Shown here: piece by piece, positions 18,219-25,514 of the stretch
Numbering within the stretch: the stretch's first letter is position 1
Layout: every line of letters begins with the position of its first letter
From: Deltaproteobacteria bacterium
GTDB taxonomy: Bacteria; Myxococcota_A; Polyangia; Polyangiales; Ga0077539
Assembly: GCA_016218725.1 (NCBI GenBank)
Contig: JACRDB010000104.1
Location: 1 to 64,000 of the forward strand
DNA length: 64,000 nucleotides
Direction of reading: 5' to 3'
Program-made: the position numbers and the translations under genes
The notes under the pieces: model-generated
Seen by the model: only the letters and a program-made list of their open reading frames with translations
Told to the model about the DNA's origin: nothing
Database searches by the model: none

Positions 18219-19973
18219 CTAGCGCAGGGCGGCGGTGAGCCCCACCCCCGCCAGGACGCTGGGCGAGGCACCGCCGAAGAGCGGCAGGAGCCCGTCCAGG
18301 AGGAGCTCTACGCGCACCGTGGAGCGCTCGCTGGTCTCCAGGGTGAAGCCGAAGGGCACGAGCTGGAGCCCGAGCCCGAGCCCCGAGAGCACGGACTGTC
18401 CCGGGCCCCCCTGGCGCAGGCCCTCGACGGACACTCCCACGCCCAGGAAGCGCGCCCGGCCCGCGTTGGCGCCGAAGAGCGCCCAGCGGAACCACCCGCG
18501 CGCCCCGACCAGCGAAGGGAGCGCCGCGAGGGTGGCCTCGCTCACCGCCCAGGACGCCGTCAGCTCCGCCCCGAAGGTCACCTGGTGGCCGTTGAAGGAC
18601 GGGCTGAAGTACGCCCTGCCGACCCCGAGGGTGGTGACCAGCGCAGGCGCCCAGGGGAGCGCCAGCGCGCGCGTGGAGAGGCTGAGCACCGTGGCGCCCT
18701 CGCTGAAGTTCTCCCGCGACACCACCGGCCCCGCGGGCTCCGGGAGGAGCCCGAGCGCGCCCAGGGCGCTCCCCCCGACGGCGGCGTCCAGCTCGGGCCC
18801 GAGGGCGCAGCCCTCCAGGTGCCACACGCTCGCGCAGCGCAGCGCCGCGTAGGTGGCGTCCGGGGCCTCCGTCGCGCAGCGCGAGAGCGCCGCCGTACAC
18901 GCGTCCTGCGGGGCCTCCGCCGCGGCCAGGACGGCCGCCAGGGAGCGCCTCACGGCCAGCACGGCGACCTCGCGGGTGACGTCCTCGGGGTCCCCGCGGT
19001 CTCGCTGCTGGGCCAGGGCCTGGTCCCCGCGCAGGCGCCCGGTGGGGGCTCCTCCGAGGGCGCAGCGCGCGCGGAGCCTGGGGCTCTCGCGGGACTCCCG
19101 GCACAGCGCCGCCGGGAGCGTCACCGTCACGCCCTCGGCGTTGTAGTGGTCGTGCATGGCCCGCACCCGGCTCTGCCGCGAGGTGGCCGCGGAGACCACC
19201 AGGTGCCCCGCCGCAGTGGCGTCTTCGAGGAAATGCAGGGCGTAGCCCTCATCGAGCGTGGCGAGCGCCCTGGCCAACGTTTGCAGCGACGGCTCCCGCC
19301 GCGCCAGGCCCGCCCAGCGGAGCGCCGCCAGGTGGTGACGGGCGTAGCTCGCGGCGGCGTTCGGGGTCTGGAGCCGGGCGGCCTCCAGGGCCACCACCCC
19401 GGGGAGTCGGAAGTGCCCTCGGCCGTGCCAGGCCAGGCACAGGTAGTCCTGGTCGGGCTCCAGCACGTCGAGGTCAAAGCCCCCGACGCCCCTCGGGGCG
19501 TCCCCGAGGTCATACGCGCGGAAGACCCGAAGCATCGCGGGGACGTCCGGGGCGCTCTGGCCGCACACCGAGGGCGACGGGTCCTCCGCGTGGGCCTCCA
19601 GCACGGACTCCGAGGGGCGCTCCCCGAGAACGACCAGGGCCTCGCGCTGGCGCTCGCGGTCCGGGAGGAGCCACCGCGCCAGGAGCCCCTCGGGGCTTGA
19701 GGAGTGGTCTCCCCCGAGGGCCGGGAGGTCCGAGAGGACGATGCAACCACGGGTGTGGTCTCGCGCCAGGAGGTCGTCCCGCGCGCACAGCCTGGGCGAG
19801 GGCGCCACGGTCCTGAGGGCCTCGAAGTAGTCCAGCGCCGAGGGGTCCTCCCGCTGGATCCCCGCCAGCGCCTCCGCGGTGAGGGCGACGTGCTCAGGGT
19901 AGCTGTACCCCTGCGAGGCCCCTGGCGCCAGGGCGAGCGAGACGACCAGGCACCACCCTCGACGCGCGACCAT
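18219..19973 (-). CDS. Secreted protein with zinc phospholipase C/S1 nuclease-like helical region and barrel-like C-terminus
   Basis: 584 residues from ATG 19973, chosen because it opens a signal peptide (WCLVVSLALAPGASQGYS) and is preceded by TATGTC 8 bases upstream. The helical region has YPEHVALTAEALA near the N-terminus and HFLEDATAAGHL (about 230-240), recalling the H..D motif of zinc-dependent PLC and S1/P1 nucleases. From about residue 420 the sequence becomes strand-rich (GLGLGLQLVPFGFTLE, ending LAGVGLTAALR) like an outer-membrane barrel. Catalytic activity is not proven. Confidence 0.55.
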   Translation of the reverse strand: MVARRGWCLVVSLALAPGASQGYSYPEHVALTAEALAGIQREDPSALDYFEALRTVAPSPRLCARDDLLARDHTRGCIVLSDLPALGGDHSSSPEGLLARWLLPDRERQREALVVLGERPSESVLEAHAEDPSPSVCGQSAPDVPAMLRVFRAYDLGDAPRGVGGFDLDVLEPDQDYLCLAWHGRGHFRLPGVVALEAARLQTPNAAASYARHHLAALRWAGLARREPSLQTLARALATLDEGYALHFLEDATAAGHLVVSAATSRQSRVRAMHDHYNAEGVTVTLPAALCRESRESPRLRARCALGGAPTGRLRGDQALAQQRDRGDPEDVTREVAVLAVRRSLAAVLAAAEAPQDACTAALSRCATEAPDATYAALRCASVWHLEGCALGPELDAAVGGSALGALGLLPEPAGPVVSRENFSEGATVLSLSTRALALPWAPALVTTLGVGRAYFSPSFNGHQVTFGAELTASWAVSEATLAALPSLVGARGWFRWALFGANAGRARFLGVGVSVEGLRQGGPGQSVLSGLGLGLQLVPFGFTLETSERSTVRVELLLDGLLPLFGGASPSVLAGVGLTAALR

Positions 19974-19981
19974 GCACCGGG

Positions 19982-19987
19982 GACATA
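19982..19987 (-). promoter_or_regulatory. Putative -10 element (TATGTC) of the 18219-19973 gene
   Basis: Minus-strand TATGTC lies 8 bases before ATG 19973, in the 98-base divergent interval with the lipoprotein gene at 20072. Confidence 0.3.
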
Positions 19988-20059
19988 CACCCTCCCCGCC
20001 GGGCCGGTGAAAATCGTGCGGGTCCCGTCGCAGAACTGGCCCGGGCGGGGCGCGGGGCG

Positions 20060-20065
20060 TAGGAA
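20060..20065 (+). promoter_or_regulatory. Putative -10 element (TAGGAA) of the 20072 lipoprotein gene
   Basis: TAGGAA lies 6 bases before ATG 20072, on the opposite strand to the divergent element at 19982-19987. Confidence 0.25.
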
Positions 20066-20071
20066 GCACCC

Positions 20072-20494
20072 ATGCGATGGACCCGACTCGGAACCTTGCT
20101 GGTGGCGCTTGGCTGCTCCAGCCAGCGTCAGGCGCTGGACGAGGTGGCGATGTTCTTCCACGACGACCTCCGCTGGGGGCGCATGCCCACCGCCGAGGGC
20201 GCCGTCGCGCCGGAGTTCCGGGAGGTGTTCAACCAGCACCACCGGGGGTGGGGCCAGGGCATCCAGCTCCAGGACGTGGAGGTGGAGAACGCCCGCGGGG
20301 GCCTCACCGAAGGCGTTCTCCGCATGCGCATCCACTGGCTGCGCGGGAACGACTCCACGGACCTCCGGGAGTCCATCGTGGAGGAGCACTGGGTGGCCTC
20401 CGGAACCACCTGGAGGTTGCGCTCCGAGGCCATCGTGGACGGTGACCCGGGGCTCTTCGTGGCGCCACCCCCAAGGGCCGCCACGGGACCCTGA
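20072..20494 (+). CDS. Small NTF2-like lipoprotein of unknown function
   Basis: 140 residues. The N-terminus RLGTLLVALGCSS contains a lipobox (VALGC). The mature part has a helical start and then long strands (IQLQDVEVENARGGLTEGVLRMRIHWL, IVEEHWVASGTTWRLRSE) of the cystatin/NTF2-like fold, often used for binding or assembly. No catalytic residues can be claimed. It is followed by another lipoprotein gene on the same strand. Confidence 0.6.
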   Translation: MRWTRLGTLLVALGCSSQRQALDEVAMFFHDDLRWGRMPTAEGAVAPEFREVFNQHHRGWGQGIQLQDVEVENARGGLTEGVLRMRIHWLRGNDSTDLRESIVEEHWVASGTTWRLRSEAIVDGDPGLFVAPPPRAATGP

Positions 20495-20549
20495 GGAGGC
20501 GGTTGACGGATCCTAGGCCAGGGGTACACACCTCCCTACAGGATCGTTG

Positions 20550-21710
20550 ATGTCGTCCCGTGGTGTGGTGCCATTCCTGGTGCTTGGGCTCGCGGCCTCC
20601 GGGTGCGTGTTGGAGTGGGACCGGCTGCGCTCCACCGGGGACTCGAGCATCCCGGAGGACACCGATCCGCTGGATACCGGCGCGCCGGACACGGAGCTCC
20701 CGGACCTCGGGGACGCCCTGGAGGAGCCTGACGGCGGCGGCCGGACGGACGCCTCGGGGCTCGACGGGCCTCGGGACACCGCCCCGGACACCGCGAGGGA
20801 CGCGCTCCCGGAGACCCTGGACGCGCGGCTCGATGGGCCGATGGACGTCCCCTCGGAGCCCCCGGCGGACACGTCCAGGGACACCGGGACGGCGCCGGAC
20901 ACGGCCCTGGACACGGCGCCGAGGGACAGCGCCCCGGCGGACACCACCCCGGAGGCCACACCGGACGCGAGACCGGACACGGCCCCGGACGCCGTCCCGG
21001 ACTCCGCGCCCGACGCGCCGCCGTCGGGGATGTTGTGCACCCCGCCCACGGTGGATGGGGTTGTCGGCGCGGATTGGACCGACGCCACCAGCGTGCTCCT
21101 GCGCAACACCACGGCCACCGGTTGGGGCGCGGGGCTCAACGAGCTGCGCGCGCTGCGCGTGTGCTACTCGACCTCGGCGCTGTTCCTCGGTCTGGAGGGC
21201 ACCGTGGAGGACGCCAACGCCATGGTGGTGTACCTGGACCTGGACGTGCCCCCGCCGGGGATGCCCACGGGGGTGCTGGCCTTCTCGGAGCTCACGGACA
21301 CCAACGGCGCCCTGGACCGCAGGATCACTGCTGCCTACACCCTGACGGGCATGGCCTCCGGGGTCTTCGGTCTCGACGCGGCGTGGGGCACCGTGGGGAT
21401 GACCTCCCTGGCCGCCAGCGCCACCGCGGAGAACACGGGCCTGCGCCTGGTGACCCCGGGGGGCCGCCGGGCGGACTTCGCGTGGACCCCGGGCGTCACC
21501 TCGGTGTGTGCGCCGCGCATGGGCTGCGAGGTGTCCCTCTCCTGGATGGGGCTCTACGGGTCCTCGACGCCCCCCTCCAGGGCCCTCGGGCTCTTCGTCC
21601 GGATCAACGCGACGGACGGCACCATGACCTCGAACCAGACCCTCCCCATGGACGACCCGGCGGCGCCTCGCAACATCGGGCGCTACCTCCGCGTGGACCT
21701 GCGGTTCTGA
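20550..21710 (+). CDS. Asp/Thr/Pro-rich linker lipoprotein with C-terminal beta-sandwich (sugar-binding-like) domain
   Basis: 386 residues from ATG 20550 (an in-frame TTG lies just before). Lipobox LAASGC, then a long anionic linker of repeated D-T-A-P-D and D-T-G-x units (about residues 30-158), then a domain beginning CTPPTVDGVVGADWTDAT with LNELRALRVCYSTSALFLGLEGTV. This resembles family 9 carbohydrate-binding or DOMON-like beta-sandwiches that start with 'DG..D..W'. Anchored in the outer membrane; ligand unknown. Confidence 0.7.
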   Translation: MSSRGVVPFLVLGLAASGCVLEWDRLRSTGDSSIPEDTDPLDTGAPDTELPDLGDALEEPDGGGRTDASGLDGPRDTAPDTARDALPETLDARLDGPMDVPSEPPADTSRDTGTAPDTALDTAPRDSAPADTTPEATPDARPDTAPDAVPDSAPDAPPSGMLCTPPTVDGVVGADWTDATSVLLRNTTATGWGAGLNELRALRVCYSTSALFLGLEGTVEDANAMVVYLDLDVPPPGMPTGVLAFSELTDTNGALDRRITAAYTLTGMASGVFGLDAAWGTVGMTSLAASATAENTGLRLVTPGGRRADFAWTPGVTSVCAPRMGCEVSLSWMGLYGSSTPPSRALGLFVRINATDGTMTSNQTLPMDDPAAPRNIGRYLRVDLRF

Positions 21711-21715
21711 ACGTC

Positions 21716-22825
21716 TCAGGGCGCCAGGGTCACGTCATTGGGGCGGTGCATCGCGGGCGGATCGAAGACCATGCAAGGCACCCTCCCGGTGGCGATCACC
21801 CGGCGTCGACCGTCCATCGCCGAGCACACCACGAAGGACTCGTTGGAGTCCGACGGGTCGATGGCCAGGGCCTCCACGTGGAGGCACGGGGCCCCCGGGC
21901 ACGAGGGCACCGGACGGAGCCGAAAGGGCGGAGACGCGCCCCCCGCGGTACGGACGTTCCTCACGCCGAGGGAGCTCTGCTGCCGGCTCGACTCGTAGGC
22001 CGCCAGCTGCACCGTGGCCACCCCGAGGGCTCCGGTGAGCGCCTCGATGGCGTAGCCCTCCAGGGTGTAGAGCACGTTGCGGGAGAAGGTATTTCCCCCC
22101 GCGGGCACCAGGTCGAAGAAGCGTCCGTTGACCCCGTCTACGCCGTAGAGCTGGTTGGCCAGCTCCGGGGACGACGCCGCGTGGGTCACGAGAGACCCGC
22201 TGGGGTTGGTCCAGAAGGCCGCCGCCGCCATCGGCTCCCGTAGCACCAGGTACTGCCGCACGTACGCGCCGCTCATCAGCTCGACGGCCACGCTCCGACG
22301 GAATTCCACGGACAGCGACAGGACCTTCCGCGGCACCGCCGAGGTGTCATCAATGGGATGCTCGGCCAGGGTGCGCCCGCCCTCGTCGAGCACCCTCACC
22401 AGGCGTGTCCTGCCGCTGCCGGACACCACAAGGTAACCATCCTGGTGGCGCAGGGCGCCATAGGGCGCGAAATCCAGCGGCAGGTCCGCGCACCGCGGGG
22501 TCCCCGCCCGCAGCGGGAAGCGCGCCAGATACCCCTGCGGAGGCGAGAGGTCCAGCCGCTGCACGGGCACCAGCGCGTAGGGCCTCGGACACTCCGCGGG
22601 AGGCGCATCTTGGGGTGGGATGTGGGTGTCTGTAGGTGTTGGTCCCGTATCCGTGGGGGGCGTCCCGGAGTCCACGGGAGGCGGGGCGTCGGGTCCGGCG
22701 GTGTCCGGTGCGCCGGAGTCCACGGGTCCGCCGCCGGGGGGCAGCACGTGGCGCTCGAAGTCAATCCGGCACGAGGCCAGGACCGCGAGCGCCAGGAGGT
22801 GGCGCAGGCGTGGGAACCCGCTCAA
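21716..22825 (-). CDS. Lipoprotein with Asp/Thr/Pro linker, probable beta-propeller-like body
   Basis: 369 residues from a TTG start at 22825 that forms TTGA with the stop of the upstream gene; this start gives a short signal sequence with lipobox VLASC. A DSGAPDTAGPD-type linker follows, then a strand-rich body with YGALRHQDGYLVVSGSGRTRLVRVLDEGGR that looks like a propeller of 'conserved value' strands without a named family. It is convergent with the lipoprotein ending at 21710 (5 bases apart) and coupled to the VKOR-DsbA gene. Confidence 0.65.
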   Translation of the reverse strand: MSGFPRLRHLLALAVLASCRIDFERHVLPPGGGPVDSGAPDTAGPDAPPPVDSGTPPTDTGPTPTDTHIPPQDAPPAECPRPYALVPVQRLDLSPPQGYLARFPLRAGTPRCADLPLDFAPYGALRHQDGYLVVSGSGRTRLVRVLDEGGRTLAEHPIDDTSAVPRKVLSLSVEFRRSVAVELMSGAYVRQYLVLREPMAAAAFWTNPSGSLVTHAASSPELANQLYGVDGVNGRFFDLVPAGGNTFSRNVLYTLEGYAIEALTGALGVATVQLAAYESSRQQSSLGVRNVRTAGGASPPFRLRPVPSCPGAPCLHVEALAIDPSDSNESFVVCSAMDGRRRVIATGRVPCMVFDPPAMHRPNDVTLAP

Positions 22826-23999
22826 GTGCCGCTCTGGGCGCTCGCTGCGTCGCGAGGCTGGGAGCTCGCCCGCCGCAGGGCGCGCTCGATGGAGCCCCGG
22901 ACCTCGTCGGCGTCTTTGTAGCCCTCGAAGCGCTCGGTGCCGATCCAGAAGGTGGGTAGGCCCGAGACACCGACCTCCCGGGCCAGGTTGTGGTCCCGCT
23001 CCAGGCTGGCCTCCGGGCGCTGCGAGGTCATGCATGCGCGCCAGGTGTCCAGGTCCAGGCCGACGGCGCGGGCGATGCGCTCGCAGCCCGCGGGGGTGAG
23101 CTCGTCGGGCTCCGTGTGGAAGAGCCTCTCGGCCATGCGGTCGCCGCGGCCCTGCTCGTCGGCGCAGCACTGGCCCCGGGCTGCATCGCGGGCATGCTCG
23201 TGGATGCTGAGGGGGACGTTGTGGCGCACCAGGCGCACCCGCGGGCCGTACTCCCGCAGCAAGGGCTCCAGGGTCTCCTGCTGCCGACGGCAGAAGGGGC
23301 ACTCGAAGTCCACGAACTCCACGATGGTGGCCACCCCGTCGCGCTGCTCCCGGAGGATCGCCGGGGGAGGGGGCTCCAGGAGGTGCGTCACCGCCGGCGC
23401 GGGAGGGTGCACGGAGAAGCCATAACCCAGCGGCACCACCGCGGCGAGGAGCGCCCCGAGGGCCGTGGCCACCTGGGCGACGTAGCCCACCGGCGCCCAC
23501 GCCGCGGCGTGGGTGGACTCCCGGTACGGCGCCTCGGCCCCGACCTTGACGCTGCCTGGAGCGCCCCGGAGCGTCCAGGCCAGGGCCCCGGCCACCACGG
23601 CGGCGCCGTCCACCACCACGCAGTACCGGCAGAACGCGTGGACCACGAAGGCCTGGAGGGCCAGGAAGGTGAGCCCCGCGGGCGCCGCCAGGGCGCCCAG
23701 GTAGCCCCGCGCGCGCCGCAGGTCCGGGCGCGCGGAGCCCAGGGACAGGCCCACGAAGAGCACCCAGAAGGCGAGCCCCAGCACCGGCAGGGACACGGGC
23801 CCCAGGTGCGAGAACGCCGAGCGCCGCACGGCGTCGCACCCGGCCCCCGCTCGTCGCAGAACACCGCCGTGGGGCGGCTGTAGTCCACGTAGAGCACCGC
23901 CGACGCCGCCAGGCCCGCCAGCGAGAGCACCCGCACGGAGGCCTCTCGTGCCAGCCCCAGGGCCCGGGGCTCGCCCGTTCGTTGCACCTCGTCACCCAT
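22822..23999 (-). pseudogene. VKOR-DsbA fusion, interrupted by an apparent 1-base frameshift
   Basis: The first frame (ATG 23999) gives a membrane helix (VRVLSLAGLAASAVLYVDY) and VFCDERGPG. A second frame continues CDAVRRSAFSHLGPVSLPVLGL with helices, the VKOR active pair FCRYC, then a DsbA-like domain with FECPFCRRQQ (C-x-x-C) and GVSGLPTFWIG. Joining the frames restores the VKOR C-x6-C pair and needs one extra base near 23839-23848 (a run of C and G). Translation could restart at the ATG at 23829 of the second frame, which would miss the first Cys and helix. Intact homologues form periplasmic disulfides. It may be a real mutation, programmed shift or sequence error. Confidence 0.7.
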
Positions 24000-24110
24000 C
24001 GCGTCGCTCCACCATCGCTTGAACCACCGGACCCTGTCGGACTCTTCCCGCCGGGGTGTGGGGGAACGCTACCACAAGGTCCCCGGCGCCTCACGGCCCG
24101 CCGGGGAGCT

Positions 24111-25514
24111 TCACTCGTGGCCGGCGTCCTCGGAGACCTCGGCGCCGCGCTCCCGGAGCCATTTGCGCATCTCGTCCTTGTCCAGGGCCTTCTCCAGGGC
24201 GGCCACGGCCTCGATCTTGTCCTCGTCGGCGAGCTTCCGGAGGGCGTCGTCCATGGCGATCATGCCGTCCTTCTTGCCGAGGCGGATCAGGCCGTTGAGC
24301 TGGTGGGTCTTGCCCTCGCGGATCATGGACGCCATGGCCCCGCTGGAGAACATGATCTCCACGGCGGCGACGCGGCCCCCGCCCTTCTTGCGCAGGAGCT
24401 GCTGGGCCACCACGCTCTTGAGCACGCCCGCCAGGGTCCCTCGCACGCCAGGCTGCTTGTCCGACGGGAACACGTTGATGATCCGGTCCACGGTCTTGGC
24501 CGCGGAGTTGGTGTGCAGCGTGCCGAAGACCAGCACGCCGGTCTCCGCCGCGGCGAGGGCCATGGAGATGGTCTCCAGGTCGCGCATCTCGCCCACGAGG
24601 ATGGCGTCCGGGTCTTCGCGCACGGCGGCGCGCAGGGCCGTGCGGAAGCTCTTGGAGTGCGGCCCCACCTCGCGCTGGCTCATGAGCGACTGCTTGTTCG
24701 GGTGCACGAACTCGATCGGGTCCTCGATGGTGATGAAGTGCATCTTCCGGGTCATGTTCATCTCGTTGATGATGGCCGAGAGCGTGGTGCTCTTGCCGCT
24801 GCCGGTGGGGCCCGTCACCAGCACCATCCCGGAGCGCATGGACACCACCTTCCGGATGCTCTCCGGGAGCCCGAGCTGCTCCACCGTGAGGAGCTTCGTC
24901 GGGATGATCCGGAAGACCGCCCCCATGCCCCGCTCCTGCTTGAAGAGGTTCACCCGGAAGCGCGACAGCCCCGGGATCTCGTAGGCAAAGTCCGTGTCCC
25001 CGTCACGGATGTACTCCTCCCACAGGTGCGGCGGGGTGATCGGCTCGATCATGCCCTTGAAATCGTTGTCGTCCAGCGTGCGGTACCGGATGGGCTCCAT
25101 GCGGCCGCTCAGGCGGAAGATGGGAGGGCGTCCGCAGGACAGGTGCAGGTCGCTCGCCCCGCGGTCGTTCATGAGCTTCAAGAACCGATCGATGCGGTTC
25201 ATCCCCTGCACGTGCGCCTTGGGCACCGCCTCCACGGACGGCGACGGCGACGCCGCAGGCGCGGCGGGCGCGGCGGCAGCCGCGGGCGCGACGGGCGCCG
25301 CGGCGGGCTCTGCCTGCGGCGGGGCCGATGGCGGGGCCGAAGCCCTGGGCTGCGGCGGAGCCTCCGGGGTCGCCGGGGGGCCGCTGGTCCGACCGGCGCC
25401 CGGGGGCGCGCCGATGGACGGCCTCGCGGGCGCGCCGGGGACGGGCATCATGCTGGAGCGGGGCGGGGCCCCAAGGGGCGGGCGGTTGGGGCCGCCGGGG
25501 TTCTGCGTGCTCAT
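24111..25514 (-). CDS. pilT: PilT-type secretion/twitching ATPase with Pro/Ala-rich N-terminal extension
   Basis: 467 residues from the ATG of an ATGA overlap (25511-25514). Residues 1-100 are Pro/Ala/Ser-rich. The PilT core has SDLHLSCGRPPIFRLSG, Walker A GPTGSGKST (235-243), the Asp box TIEDPIEFVHP, Walker B ILVGEMRD and the His box LHTNSA. PilT ATPases power type IV pilus retraction. The C-terminus is Glu/Lys-rich. It is coupled to a second, HEAT-fused PilT gene; no pilB, pilC or pilin lies in the window, so a pilus role is inferred from family only. Confidence 0.92.
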   Translation of the reverse strand: MSTQNPGGPNRPPLGAPPRSSMMPVPGAPARPSIGAPPGAGRTSGPPATPEAPPQPRASAPPSAPPQAEPAAAPVAPAAAAAPAAPAASPSPSVEAVPKAHVQGMNRIDRFLKLMNDRGASDLHLSCGRPPIFRLSGRMEPIRYRTLDDNDFKGMIEPITPPHLWEEYIRDGDTDFAYEIPGLSRFRVNLFKQERGMGAVFRIIPTKLLTVEQLGLPESIRKVVSMRSGMVLVTGPTGSGKSTTLSAIINEMNMTRKMHFITIEDPIEFVHPNKQSLMSQREVGPHSKSFRTALRAAVREDPDAILVGEMRDLETISMALAAAETGVLVFGTLHTNSAAKTVDRIINVFPSDKQPGVRGTLAGVLKSVVAQQLLRKKGGGRVAAVEIMFSSGAMASMIREGKTHQLNGLIRLGKKDGMIAMDDALRKLADEDKIEAVAALEKALDKDEMRKWLRERGAEVSEDAGHE

